Of a stretch of DNA of 43,289 nt, positions 1-8,292 are shown in pieces. The notes under the pieces were generated by a model. The model made no database searches. It was not told the origin of the DNA and saw only the letters and a program-made list of their open reading frames with translations. Location: contig NZ_JAAIVC010000016.1 of NCBI RefSeq assembly GCF_010975005.1, positions 1-43,289 of the forward strand, given 5' to 3'. A program made the translations under genes and the position numbers. Source of the DNA: Caulobacter sp. 17J65-9. GTDB lineage: Bacteria; Pseudomonadota; Alphaproteobacteria; Caulobacterales; Caulobacteraceae. How positions within the stretch are numbered: the first letter of the stretch is position 1; the number at the start of each line of letters is the position of its first letter.

Positions 1-268
1 CGGGGAGGGCGGCCAGGCCCGCCTGCACCGACAGGGCGCGCGTGGCGCCGCCGGCGGTGGTGATCCAGCCTGAGAGGCCGGCCAGCGCCTCGGCCGCGCG
101 CGCTTCCTCGCCGGCCGGCGTGACCACGACGACCGTGCCGGCGCCCGCCTTCAGCAGCGCTTCGACCGACCAGCGCACCACCGGCTTGCCGGCCAGCTCG
201 CGCCACTGCTTGGGACCGCCCGCGCGCGAGCCGGAGCCCGCCGCCACCACAACCGCGTTGAAGTTCAT
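1..268 (-). CDS. ispD: 2-C-methyl-D-erythritol 4-phosphate cytidylyltransferase (IspD or IspDF), N-terminal part, cut by window edge
   Basis: The minus-strand frame begins MNFNAVVVAAGSGSRAG and continues with GGPKQWRELAGKPVVRWSVE. This is the nucleotide-binding signature of IspD, which transfers CMP to methylerythritol phosphate in the non-mevalonate isoprenoid pathway. About 89 codons are inside the window; the rest lies beyond base 1. In many alphaproteobacteria the protein is a fusion with IspF (IspDF), but the C-terminal half is not visible, so the fusion is only inferred. A second in-frame ATG at 280 would add four residues (MHRL). I prefer 268 because IspD proteins normally start a few residues before the AAGxGxR loop. 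It is divergent from dusB. Confidence 0.85.
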   Translation of the reverse strand, partial: MNFNAVVVAAGSGSRAGGPKQWRELAGKPVVRWSVEALLKAGAGTVVVVTPAGEEARAAEALAGLSGWITTAGGATRALSVQAGLAALP

Positions 269-342
269 GAGCCGGTGCATAGGCCAACGCGCCGCGCGTG
301 GCGAGGCTGGACGCGCGCGGCGCGCTCGGCGACAAGGCGCGG

Positions 343-1353
343 ATGTCGCGGACTTTTCGCATCGGAAACGTGGAGATCGCCGGCCGGGTGCTGATCGCGC
401 CCATGACCGGGATCAGCGACCTGCCGTTCCGGCGGGTGGCCTCGCGCCTGGGCGCGGCCTACGTCGCCACCGAAATGGTCGCCTGCGCCGAGCTGGCCCG
501 CGGCCGCCCCGACGTGGTGCGCCGCGCCGCCGTGGGCGAGGGGCTGCCGCTGACGGTGATCCAGCTGGTCGGCCGGGAGGAGCAGTTCCTGGCCTCGGGC
601 GCGCGCATGGCCGAAGCCGCCGGCGCCGACCTGATCGACCTGAACATGGGCTGCCCGGCCAAGGAGGTCACCGGCGGCCTGTCCGGCTCGGCCCTGATGC
701 GCGACCTGGACCATGCCGAACGGCTGATCCGCGCCGCCGTGGGCGCCACCTCGCGGCCCGTCACCCTGAAGATGCGCCTGGGCTGGGACGACGTGTCGAG
801 GAACGCCCCGGAACTGGCGGCCCGCGCCGAAGCCTGCGGCGTCGCCGCCGTCACCGTGCACGGCCGCACCCGCCAGCAGTTCTACAAGGGCGTGGCCGAC
901 TGGAACGACGTCGCGCGCGTGAAGCAGGCCGTCTCCATTCCGGTGATCGTCAACGGCGACGTGGTGGACGCGGCCTCCGCCCGCGAGGCCCTGACCCGCT
1001 CGGGCGCCGACGCGGTGATGATCGGCCGAGGCATTTACGGCCGCCCCTGGCTGGCGGCGGAGATCGAGCGGGCGCTGGCCGACGGCACCGAGATCGTCGA
1101 GCCGGGCGCGCAAGCGCGCCTGGCCATCGTCGTCGAGCACTTCCGCGAGAGCCTGGCCTTCTACGGCGCGGGTCTCGGCCTGAAGATGTTCCGAAAGCAC
1201 CTGGGCTGGTACATCGAGCAGGCTCCCTGGCCGGCCACCCCCGAAGCGCGGCGCGAAGCCAAGGGGCGACTTTGTCGCATCGACGATCCGGCCGAGGTCG
1301 AACGCGCCCTGGCCCTTTTGTGGCTGGGGGACGGCCTGCGCGCGGCGGCCTGA
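343..1353 (+). CDS. dusB: tRNA-dihydrouridine synthase (DusB/NifR3 family)
   Basis: The 336-residue product is a flavin-dependent TIM-barrel enzyme that reduces uridines in tRNA. It carries the N-terminal substrate and flavin segment APMTGISDLPFRR (about 19-31) and the family signature LNMGCPAKEVTGG (100-112). Cys104 is the expected proton donor. HGRTRQQFYKG and the flavin phosphate-binding IGRGIYGRPW follow in order. ATG 343 was chosen over GTG 298 because homologues start just before FRIGNVEI. In related genomes dusB heads an operon with ntrBC and ntrYX; here ntrY follows after 63 bp and ntrBC are not present. Confidence 0.93.
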   Translation: MSRTFRIGNVEIAGRVLIAPMTGISDLPFRRVASRLGAAYVATEMVACAELARGRPDVVRRAAVGEGLPLTVIQLVGREEQFLASGARMAEAAGADLIDLNMGCPAKEVTGGLSGSALMRDLDHAERLIRAAVGATSRPVTLKMRLGWDDVSRNAPELAARAEACGVAAVTVHGRTRQQFYKGVADWNDVARVKQAVSIPVIVNGDVVDAASAREALTRSGADAVMIGRGIYGRPWLAAEIERALADGTEIVEPGAQARLAIVVEHFRESLAFYGAGLGLKMFRKHLGWYIEQAPWPATPEARREAKGRLCRIDDPAEVERALALLWLGDGLRAAA

Positions 1354-1379
1354 TCTGGCGCAACGCGGCAACATAGCTG

Positions 1380-1410
1380 TTGAATCTACGCCACAGTCTG
1401 TGCCTATCAT
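1380..1410 (+). promoter_or_regulatory. Possible sigma-70 promoter for ntrY giving a leaderless mRNA
   Basis: A TATCAT hexamer at 1405-1410 ends six bases before the ntrY ATG at 1417. TTGAAT at 1380-1385 is the best -35 candidate, though the 19-base spacer is long. There is no purine-rich ribosome binding site before the ATG. If this is the promoter, transcription would begin at or next to the start codon. The hexamer matches are modest, so this remains a prediction. Confidence 0.3.
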
Positions 1411-1416
1411 GCGGCC

Positions 1417-3639
1417 ATGCTCAACGCGTCTGCGCGCCGTCGTGCGCCAGCAGATCGCCCGCCCTTGCGGCGAAGGCTGACGCAGGTCTGGTCCTCGCCG
1501 GGACGGGCCCGAGCGGCGTTCGGCGTGGCGTACGCCTTGGCCGTTGTGATCACCGCCCTGGCCATCTGGCTGGTGGCCTCGGCGCCGGGCAGCGGCCCGA
1601 TCGGGCCGGCCAGCCGCGTGCTGCTGCTGGTGCTCGGCTTCAACCTGCTTGTCATTCTGGGCCTGGCCGCCGTGGTCGGCTGGCGCGTGCTGCGCCTGGC
1701 GCGCGGGCGCGCGTCGGACCCCGGCGCGAGGCTGCACCTGCGCTTCGTCACCCTGTTCGCGGCCGCGGCCGTGATCCCGGCCATCGTGGTCGCCCTGTTC
1801 TTCGGCGTGCTGGTCACCCGCGGGGTGGAGAGCTGGTTCAGCCAGAACGTCCGCACCGCCGTGGAGAACGGCGCCAGCATCGCGCGCACCTACCTGGTCG
1901 ACGTCAGCGACGAGGTCAGCGACGACCTGCAGGCCATGTCGGGCGAGATGCAGCAGCTGCAGCCGATCTACGGCGACCGCCTGAGCTTCAGCCGGGCCCT
2001 GACCGGCCTCGCCGAATACCGGGGCTATTCCGTTTACCTGCTGGACCGCACGGGCCGGATCCTGGCCCGGGGCGAGACCGCCGACGCGTCGGCCTTCCTG
2101 GCCCCGCCGCCCTCGGCCTTCGATCGCGCCGACAGCGGCGAGACGCCGGCCGAGGTGACTGAGAATCCCGACGCCGTGCGCGCCCTGTTCCCGCTGGAAG
2201 GCTATGAGGGCGCCTACGTCTACGTGGTGCGTCCCCTGAGCGACGGCGTGGTGGAGCGCCTGCGCAACTCCGAGCAGTCGGTGGTCGGCTATCGCGAGCG
2301 CGAGGCCAACCAGGAGCGCATCCAGGTCGCCTTCGTTCTGGCCTACGCCGAGACCGCGCTGCTGGTGCTGGTCGGCGCCGTGTGGCTGGGCATCACCGCC
2401 GCCGGCGCCATCGCCGCGCCGGTCGCGCGCCTGGTGCAGGCCGCCGACCGCGTCGCCGGCGGCGATCTGACCGCGCGCGTGGAGACCGACCGCGACCCCG
2501 AGGAGATCGCGGTCCTGACCCGCGCCTTCAACCGGATGACCAGCGACCTTCAGACCCAGCAAGGGGCGCTGAAGGCCGCCAGCTCGGAGGCGCAGGGGCG
2601 TCGCCGCTTCATCGAAACCGTGCTGTCGGGCGTCAGCGCCGGCGTCATCGGCCTGGACCCGAACGGCCGGGTGTCGGCGGTCAACCGCCAGGCGCTGGGC
2701 CTGCTGGCGCTGAAGGAAGCCGACACCCTGGGCCGACCGCTGGCCAAGGTCGCGCCGGAGCTGGCCGAGGTCGCCTCCCACGCCGGCGAGGCCGATCGCG
2801 ACGTCGACGTCACCCGCGGCTCGGAGACGCGGCGCCTGCGCGTGCGCGCCACCGGCGGCGAGGGCGGGGTGGTTCTGACCTTCGACGACATCACCCGCCT
2901 GATCACCGCCCAGCGCAACGCCGCCTGGCGCGACGTGGCCCGGCGCATCGCCCACGAGATCAAGAACCCGCTCACCCCGATCCAGCTCTCGGCCGAGCGG
3001 CTGCGGCGCAAGTACCGCGGCCAGCTGACCGACGACCTGGAGACCTTCGACCGCTGCACGGACACCATCATCCGCCAGGTCGGCGACATCGGCCGGATGG
3101 TGGACGAGTTCTCGTCCTTCGCCCGCATGCCGACGCCCAAGTTCGCCGACGAGGACGCGGCCGAACTGCTGCGCCAGGCGGTGTTCGCCCAGCGCGTGGC
3201 CCAGGCGGACATCCGGCTGGAGCTGGCCGAACCGGTGCCGGAGGTGCGGCTGGTCTGCGACGGGCGGATGGTCGGCCAGGCTCTGACCAACGTGCTGAAG
3301 AACGCCGGCGAGTCCGTCCAGGCGCGCCGCGCCGCCGATCCCGACGCGGTCGGCGGCATGGTCGCGCGCCTGGTGGTGGACGAGGACCAGGTGGCGTTCG
3401 TGGTCGAAGACGACGGCATCGGCCTGCCCGACAAGGATCGGGACCGGCTGACCGAACCCTATGTGACGACGCGGGAGAAGGGCACCGGCCTGGGCCTCGC
3501 GATCGTGAAGCGTATTTGCGAGGACCACGGCGGCGAGCTTCGGCTGGCCGACGCGGTCGAACTGTCCGGCGCGCGGGTCTCGCTGAATTTCCCGCGCGCG
3601 CGCAAGGGGGCGGCCCATCCGCCCGCGGCTGTGGCTTGA
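1417..3639 (+). CDS. ntrY: Nitrogen-regulation sensor histidine kinase NtrY
   Basis: The 740-residue membrane sensor kinase should phosphorylate NtrX, encoded 7 bp downstream. Hydrophobic segments lie at about 32-54, 66-88 and 106-134. A periplasmic sensor region follows to about 303, then a fourth membrane segment (304-334) and a HAMP linker with the PVARLVQAADRVAGGDL segment. A PAS domain occupies about 396-495. The HisKA box RRIAHEIKNPLTPIQLS holds the phosphoacceptor His513. The ATPase domain shows the N box NVLKNAGE (625-632), DDGIGLP (665-671) and GTGLGLAIVK (689-698). All catalytic boxes look intact. The family senses nitrogen or redox state; the signal cannot be read from sequence. 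Confidence 0.95.
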   Translation: MLNASARRRAPADRPPLRRRLTQVWSSPGRARAAFGVAYALAVVITALAIWLVASAPGSGPIGPASRVLLLVLGFNLLVILGLAAVVGWRVLRLARGRASDPGARLHLRFVTLFAAAAVIPAIVVALFFGVLVTRGVESWFSQNVRTAVENGASIARTYLVDVSDEVSDDLQAMSGEMQQLQPIYGDRLSFSRALTGLAEYRGYSVYLLDRTGRILARGETADASAFLAPPPSAFDRADSGETPAEVTENPDAVRALFPLEGYEGAYVYVVRPLSDGVVERLRNSEQSVVGYREREANQERIQVAFVLAYAETALLVLVGAVWLGITAAGAIAAPVARLVQAADRVAGGDLTARVETDRDPEEIAVLTRAFNRMTSDLQTQQGALKAASSEAQGRRRFIETVLSGVSAGVIGLDPNGRVSAVNRQALGLLALKEADTLGRPLAKVAPELAEVASHAGEADRDVDVTRGSETRRLRVRATGGEGGVVLTFDDITRLITAQRNAAWRDVARRIAHEIKNPLTPIQLSAERLRRKYRGQLTDDLETFDRCTDTIIRQVGDIGRMVDEFSSFARMPTPKFADEDAAELLRQAVFAQRVAQADIRLELAEPVPEVRLVCDGRMVGQALTNVLKNAGESVQARRAADPDAVGGMVARLVVDEDQVAFVVEDDGIGLPDKDRDRLTEPYVTTREKGTGLGLAIVKRICEDHGGELRLADAVELSGARVSLNFPRARKGAAHPPAAVA

Positions 3640-3646
3640 GGGCGAC

Positions 3647-5053
3647 ATGAAGGCTGGTGGCGGGGCGGACATCCTGGTGGTCGACGACGAGGCGGACATC
3701 CGCGAACTCGTCGCCGGAATCCTGCAGGACGAGGGCTATGCGGTGCGGACCGCGGCGGACTCGGATCAGGCCCTCGCGGCGATCCGGGCGCGCAAGCCCT
3801 CGCTGCTGGTGCTCGACATCTGGATGCAGGGCGGGGGCCTGGACGGCCTGGAGCTGCTGGATCTGGTCAAGGAGCTGGATCCGGACCTGCCGGTGGTCAT
3901 GATCTCCGGCCACGGCAACATCGAGACGGCGGTCAGCGCGATCAAGCGCGGGGCCTACGACTTCCTCGAAAAGCCGTTCAAATCCGACCGCTTGCTGCTG
4001 ATTGTGGAACGCGCGCTGGAAGCCACCAACCTGCGCCGCGAGAACCGCCGCCTGCGCGCCAAGGCGTTCGTGCCGGACGGCCTGATCGGCCGCTCGGTCG
4101 CCGCCCAGCAGCTGCGCGCCACGGTCTCCAAGGTCGCGCCGGCCAACAGCCGCGTGCTGATCTCCGGCCCGCCCGGTTCCGGCAAGGAGCTGGTGGCTCG
4201 CCTGATCCACGACAACAGTCCGCGCATGCGCAACGAGTTCGTGGCCATCAGCGCCGCGGGCATGGCCCCGGAACGCCTGGACATCGAGCTGTTCGGCGAG
4301 GAAGGCGAGGGCGGCCGGCCGCGCAAGATCGGCGTGTTCGAGCGCGCCCACGGCGGCACCCTTTACCTCGACGAGGTGGCCGACATGCCGCGCGAGAGCC
4401 AGAGCCGCATCCTGCGGGTGCTGGTCGAGCAGCGCTTCCGCCGCGTCGGCGGCGACAACGACGTGCAGGTCGACGTGCGGGTGATCTCGTCCAGCTCGCG
4501 CGACCTGCGCGAGGAGATCGTCGCGGGCCGCTTCCGCGAGGACCTGTTCCACCGCCTGAACGTGGTGCCGATCCGCGTGCCCGGCCTGGCCGAGCGGCGC
4601 GAGGACATCGCCGAGCTGGTCGACTACTTCATCGAGGGGATCAGCGAGGCTCAGGGCCTGCCCAAGCGCAAGCTGGGCGAGGACGCCGTGGCGACCCTGC
4701 AGGTGCATGCCTGGCCGGGCAACGTCCGCCAGCTGCGCAACAACGTCGAGCGGCTGCTGATCCTGGCCGCCGGCGATCCGGGCGAGACGATCACCGCCGA
4801 AATGCTGCCCTCCGAGGTGGCCCAGGCGGGTCAGGCCGGTTCGGTCGGGCCGGAGCGCATCATCGCGCTGCCGCTGCGCGACGCCCGCGAGGTGTTCGAG
4901 CGCGAGTACCTGGCCGCCCAGATCCTGCGGTTCGGCGGAAACATCTCGCGCACGGCCGCCTTCATCGGCATGGAGCGCTCGGCGCTGCACCGGAAGCTGA
5001 AGTCCCTGGGCGTCGCGCCCGCCCGCAGCGGCGAAGAATTCGAGGAGGAGTGA
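3647..5053 (+). CDS. ntrX: Nitrogen-assimilation response regulator NtrX (no GAFTGA loop)
   Basis: The 468-residue regulator is the cognate partner of NtrY. The receiver domain (about 7-125) has the acidic pair Asp13-Asp14, phosphoacceptor Asp57 (VLDIW) and Lys109 (EKPF). The AAA+ domain has Walker A GPPGSGKE (174-181) and Walker B TLYLDEVAD (238-246). The C-terminus is a Fis-type helix-turn-helix (GGNISRTAAFIGMERSALHR). The sigma-54 contact loop GAFTGA is missing: where it should lie (about 219-228) the sequence reads EEGEGGRPRK. Sigma-54 activation is therefore doubtful, as already noted for other alphaproteobacterial NtrX proteins. The stop overlaps the next start by one base (TGATG). Confidence 0.95.
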   Translation: MKAGGGADILVVDDEADIRELVAGILQDEGYAVRTAADSDQALAAIRARKPSLLVLDIWMQGGGLDGLELLDLVKELDPDLPVVMISGHGNIETAVSAIKRGAYDFLEKPFKSDRLLLIVERALEATNLRRENRRLRAKAFVPDGLIGRSVAAQQLRATVSKVAPANSRVLISGPPGSGKELVARLIHDNSPRMRNEFVAISAAGMAPERLDIELFGEEGEGGRPRKIGVFERAHGGTLYLDEVADMPRESQSRILRVLVEQRFRRVGGDNDVQVDVRVISSSSRDLREEIVAGRFREDLFHRLNVVPIRVPGLAERREDIAELVDYFIEGISEAQGLPKRKLGEDAVATLQVHAWPGNVRQLRNNVERLLILAAGDPGETITAEMLPSEVAQAGQAGSVGPERIIALPLRDAREVFEREYLAAQILRFGGNISRTAAFIGMERSALHRKLKSLGVAPARSGEEFEEE

Positions 5054-5916
5054 TGTCGCGCGTCGCCTATGTGAACGGCCGGTTCGTCCCGCACGGTCAG
5101 GCCGTCGTCCACGTGGAGGATCGCGGCTACCAGTTCGCTGACGGGGTCTATGAGGTCTGGGCCGTGTTCGACGGCCGGCTGGCCGACTACCAGGGCCACA
5201 TGGACCGGCTGGACCGCAGCCTCGACGAGCTGCGCATCGAACGGCCGATGAGCCGCGGCGCGCTGACCTCGGTGCTGCGCGAGACCATCCGGCGCAACCG
5301 GGTGCGCGAGGGCATCGTCTACCTGCAGGTCACCCGCGGCACGGCGCGGCGCGACCACGCCTTCCCGAACCCCGAGGTCGCCCCCAGCGTGGTCGTGACC
5401 GCCCGCTCGATGGATCCCGCCGTGGCCGAGGCCAAGGCGGCCAAGGGCGTGGCCGTGATCACCACGCCGGAGAACCGCTGGGGCCGTTGCGACATCAAGA
5501 CGGTGGGGCTGCTGCCCAACGCGCTGGCCAAGCAGAAGGCGCGCGAGGCCGGCGCGGCCGAGGCCTGGTTCGTCGACGAGCTGGGCTTCGTCACCGAGGG
5601 GGCTTCGACCAACGCGTGGATCGTCGACGCCGAGGGCGTGCTGCGCACCCGCGACACCCAGGCCAACATCCTGCGCGGCATCACCCGCCACGGCCTGCTG
5701 GCCCTGGCTCGCGAGGCCGGCATGAAAGTGGCGGAAGGTCCGTTCACGGTGGATCAGGCCAAGGCGGCGAAGGAGGCGTTCTTCTCGGCCGCCTCGGCCT
5801 TCGTCATGCCGGTGGTGTCGATCGACGGCGCGAAGATCGGCGACGGCCGGCCCGGCCCGATCGCCACCCGCCTGCGCGAGCTGTACCTGGAAAACGCCCG
5901 GAACACGGCGGCCTGA
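5053..5916 (+). CDS. dat: D-amino-acid aminotransferase (class IV PLP enzyme)
   Basis: A 287-residue fold-type IV aminotransferase. It shows the early motif DRGYQFADGVYEV and the catalytic lysine region RCDIKTVGLLPNALAKQ (Lys149 from this start), which is typical of D-alanine aminotransferase. EGASTNAWIV and the phosphate-binding loop TQANILRGITR follow. It would interconvert D-alanine and D-glutamate with 2-oxo acids, supplying D-amino acids for peptidoglycan. A branched-chain aminotransferase or aminodeoxychorismate lyase is less likely because of the RCDIK context. Translation is probably coupled to ntrX; a GAGGAGGAG run sits just before the TGATG overlap. Confidence 0.88.
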   Translation: MSRVAYVNGRFVPHGQAVVHVEDRGYQFADGVYEVWAVFDGRLADYQGHMDRLDRSLDELRIERPMSRGALTSVLRETIRRNRVREGIVYLQVTRGTARRDHAFPNPEVAPSVVVTARSMDPAVAEAKAAKGVAVITTPENRWGRCDIKTVGLLPNALAKQKAREAGAAEAWFVDELGFVTEGASTNAWIVDAEGVLRTRDTQANILRGITRHGLLALAREAGMKVAEGPFTVDQAKAAKEAFFSAASAFVMPVVSIDGAKIGDGRPGPIATRLRELYLENARNTAA

Positions 5917-5937
5917 GCGCCCGTTCAGTTCACGCCG

Positions 5938-5959
5938 GTTGCGGGCGGGGCTCCGCAAC
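5938..5959. promoter_or_regulatory. Hairpin between dat and hfq, overlapping a possible promoter
   Basis: GTTGCGG (5938-5944) and CCGCAAC (5953-5959) form a perfect 7-bp stem with an 8-base loop. No T-run follows, so it is a poor intrinsic terminator. TTGCGG in the left arm lies 17 bases before TTAATT (5962-5967), which could be a weak hfq promoter, but only half of the -10 matches consensus. Confidence 0.3.
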
Positions 5960-6026
5960 GCTTAATTGCACTCATCTGCCCGTGTGTGTGGAAGCGCGGG
6001 GCTTCCAATAAGGAGGGGCGACCACC

Positions 6027-6278
6027 ATGTCCCAAGACAAGAAACAGAATCTGCAAGACACCTTTCTCAACAGCGTTCGTAAATCGAAGACGCCGCTGAC
6101 CATCTTCCTGGTCAATGGCGTGAAGCTGCAAGGCGTGGTCACCTGGTTCGACAACTTCTGCGTGCTGCTTCGCCGGGATGGACAGTCCCAGCTGGTCTAT
6201 AAGCACGCGATCTCGACCATCATGCCCTCTCAGCCGGTGCAGTTGTACGAACCGGAAACCGACAGCAGCGAAGATTGA
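6027..6278 (+). CDS. hfq: RNA chaperone Hfq
   Basis: The 83-residue Sm-like protein forms hexameric rings that pair small RNAs with mRNAs. The proximal-face start [10 protein letters not shown] with Gln and Phe, the Sm1 region [20 protein letters not shown] and the Sm2 motif YKHAISTI are all present. The C-terminal tail is short ([17 protein letters not shown]) and acidic, as in other alphaproteobacteria. An AAGGAGGGG ribosome binding site lies at about 6010-6018. The gene overlaps hflX by 4 bp, the usual hfq-hflX pairing. Confidence 0.98.
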   Translation: MSQDKKQNLQDTFLNSVRKSKTPLTIFLVNGVKLQGVVTWFDNFCVLLRRDGQSQLVYKHAISTIMPSQPVQLYEPETDSSED

Positions 6279-7612
6279 CCGAAAAGTTCGTGGACCGGCG
6301 GCCTGTGATTCAGGCCGCGGTCGTCATCCATCCTGAGTTCCCCGGCGAGACTCGCCTCCGCGATCCCGAAGCGCGCCTGACCGAAGCGGTCGGCCTGGCT
6401 GAAGCGCTGGACCTCGAAGTCCGCGCGGCGGAGATCGCGCGCGTGCGCCGGGTCACCCCCGCCACCCTGTTCGGCTCCGGCCGGGTCGACGAAATCGGCG
6501 TCCTGGTCGAGAGCGTCGAGGCCGACCTGGTGGTCATCGATGACGCCCTGTCGCCGGTGCAGCAGCGCAACCTGGAAAAGGCCTGGAAGGCCAAGGTCGT
6601 CGACCGCACCGGCCTGATCCTGGAGATCTTCGCCCGGCGCGCCCGCACGCGGGAAGGCAAGCTGCAGGTCGAGCTGGCCCGGCTCGAATACGAGCGCTCG
6701 CGCCTGGTGCGCACCTGGACCCACCTGGAACGCCAGCGCGGCGGCTTGGGGAAGACCGGCGGTCCCGGCGAAACCCAGATCGAGCTCGACCGGCGGATCA
6801 TCGCCGACAAGATCGTGCGCCTGAAGGCGGAGCTGGAGGAGGTGCGGCGCACCCGCACCCTGCACCGCGCCGCGCGCAAGCGCGTGCCGTTCCCGACCGT
6901 GGCGCTGGTCGGCTACACCAACGCCGGCAAGTCGACCCTGTTCAACCGCCTGACCGGGGCCGACGCCCTGGCCAAGGACATGCTGTTCGCCACCCTGGAC
7001 CCGACGCTGCGCACCGTGCGCCTGCCCAAGGGCCGCCCGGCGATCATCTCCGACACGGTGGGCTTCATCTCCGACCTGCCGCACGAGCTGGTCGAGTCGT
7101 TCCGCGCCACCCTGGAAGAGGTCGGCGAGGCGGACGTGATCCTGCACGTGCGCGACGTGGCCGACCCGGACGGCGAGTCCCACGCCCGCGACGTCGAGCA
7201 GGTGCTGTCGCAGATCCCGATGGCCGAGGGGCGCCGTCAGGTGCTGCTGGAGGTCTGGAACAAGATCGACCTGCTGCCGCCCGACGACCGCGCCCCGGTC
7301 GAGGCTCGCGCGGCTCGCCGCGGCGACGCCGGCGGCCCGCCCGCCGTCGCGGTCTCGGCGGTCAGCGGCGAGGGGATCGAGGCGCTGCGCGCGACGATCG
7401 CCGACCTGGTCGACGACGCGCCCGAGGTCGAGACCCAGCTGCCGCCCGGCGACGGCGAGGCCCTGGCCTGGCTCTACCAGAACGGCCGGGTCACCGACCG
7501 CGAGGACGCCGAGGACGGGTCCATGCGCATCGTGGTCCGGCTGGACGCCCAGGCGCTGGGCCGCTTCGAGCGGCTGTTCCCCGAAGCGCGGCTGCAGCAC
7601 GCGGCGCAGTGA
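6275..7612 (+). CDS. hflX: Ribosome-associated GTPase HflX
   Basis: The 445-residue GTPase splits or rescues stalled 70S ribosomes. An N-terminal HflX domain carries [12 protein letters not shown] and the family signature [13 protein letters not shown] (162-174) after a coiled region. The G domain has G1 GYTNAGKST (213-221), G3 [17 protein letters not shown] and G4 NKIDLL. The start is TTG at 6275, overlapping the hfq stop; a GTG at 6290 is an alternative five codons in. The short C-terminal extension ends in RLQHAAQ. Confidence 0.96.
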   Translation: MTEKFVDRRPVIQAAVVIHPEFPGETRLRDPEARLTEAVGLAEALDLEVRAAEIARVRRVTPATLFGSGRVDEIGVLVESVEADLVVIDDALSPVQQRNLEKAWKAKVVDRTGLILEIFARRARTREGKLQVELARLEYERSRLVRTWTHLERQRGGLGKTGGPGETQIELDRRIIADKIVRLKAELEEVRRTRTLHRAARKRVPFPTVALVGYTNAGKSTLFNRLTGADALAKDMLFATLDPTLRTVRLPKGRPAIISDTVGFISDLPHELVESFRATLEEVGEADVILHVRDVADPDGESHARDVEQVLSQIPMAEGRRQVLLEVWNKIDLLPPDDRAPVEARAARRGDAGGPPAVAVSAVSGEGIEALRATIADLVDDAPEVETQLPPGDGEALAWLYQNGRVTDREDAEDGSMRIVVRLDAQALGRFERLFPEARLQHAAQ

Positions 7613-7702
7613 CCGTTTAGCGGCGGTCGCGGCCTCGCCCACAGTTTGAGTTCGACGCGAGTCGTGCGCGAATCCCCGTTCGGTGAACGCGGGGGTGAGG
7701 CG

Positions 7703-8263
7703 ATGGCGCGGATCGAGGCGGGGGCTGGCGGCGGCGGTGTTGAGGCCGTGCAGGAACGGCCGGCCGAGGCGGCGGTCTGGCCGCTTTGGCGCGAGCTCAA
7801 GAAGGGATTTTCGACCTGGAGCCTTGCTGGGTCGGCGTTCGTGACCCCCGGCTCCTGGGGCTATGCGGGCCTCGACTTCGTGACCGGGCTCCGCCGCAAC
7901 CGCTCGACGCACGAGGTGTTCGCTCTGCTCGAGGGGGTGTCCGAAGCCCAGTTCGAGGCGCTGTCGGCGCTGGCGGCCCTGAACGCGCGCCGGCAGGAGC
8001 AGATGTTCCGCGTCGTCGCGCTCGGCTACATCACCATCCCGCTCACCCTGATCGCGACCTGGGCCGAGATCGCGCCGGAAGGCGTGGTCGCCTTGCTCGG
8101 GCAGAATACGCAGTTGGCGCTCTACGCGGTGTTCCTCTTCACCTTCGGCGTCCTGGCCTATTTCGCCAGCTCGTGGCGCTCGCGCCAGATCGTGTCGGTG
8201 CTCGAGCTGGTGAGGATCGAGCGCCGGCTCGCCCCCGCCGCCCCCAAACGGCGCGGCGGCTGA
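7703..8263 (+). CDS. Conserved-type membrane protein of unknown function
   Basis: I do not recognise this 186-residue protein. After a low-complexity N-terminus it has an aromatic, Gly-rich stretch (FSTWSLAGSAFVTPGSWGYAG). A likely helical segment with LLEGVSEAQFEALSALAAL follows. Two hydrophobic helices come next (around GYITIPLTLIATWAEIA and LALYAVFLFTFGVLAYFA). The C-terminus is basic (LVRIERRLAPAAPKRRGG). This suggests a small inner-membrane protein. A GGGGGTGAGG ribosome binding site directly precedes ATG 7703, and codon use matches its neighbours. It stands alone between hflX and a convergent gene. Confidence 0.7.
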   Translation: MARIEAGAGGGGVEAVQERPAEAAVWPLWRELKKGFSTWSLAGSAFVTPGSWGYAGLDFVTGLRRNRSTHEVFALLEGVSEAQFEALSALAALNARRQEQMFRVVALGYITIPLTLIATWAEIAPEGVVALLGQNTQLALYAVFLFTFGVLAYFASSWRSRQIVSVLELVRIERRLAPAAPKRRGG

Positions 8264-8284
8264 GGGGCGCCGCGAAGGCGCCCC
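8264..8284. terminator. Stem-loop between convergent genes, no T-run
   Basis: GGGGCGCC (8264-8271) and GGCGCCCC (8277-8284) form a perfect 8-bp stem with loop GCGAA. It sits exactly between two converging genes, a usual terminator position. There is no U-tract on either strand, so intrinsic termination is uncertain. Confidence 0.4.
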
Positions 8285-8292
8285 GAGACCGC

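Noticed and set aside
265-3699. A 1144-codon minus-strand open frame opposite dusB, ntrY
   Set aside because: It is antisense to genes with complete catalytic motifs. Its product is low-complexity, rich in Ala, Gly, Arg, His and Gln, as expected from the mirror frame of GC-rich coding DNA.
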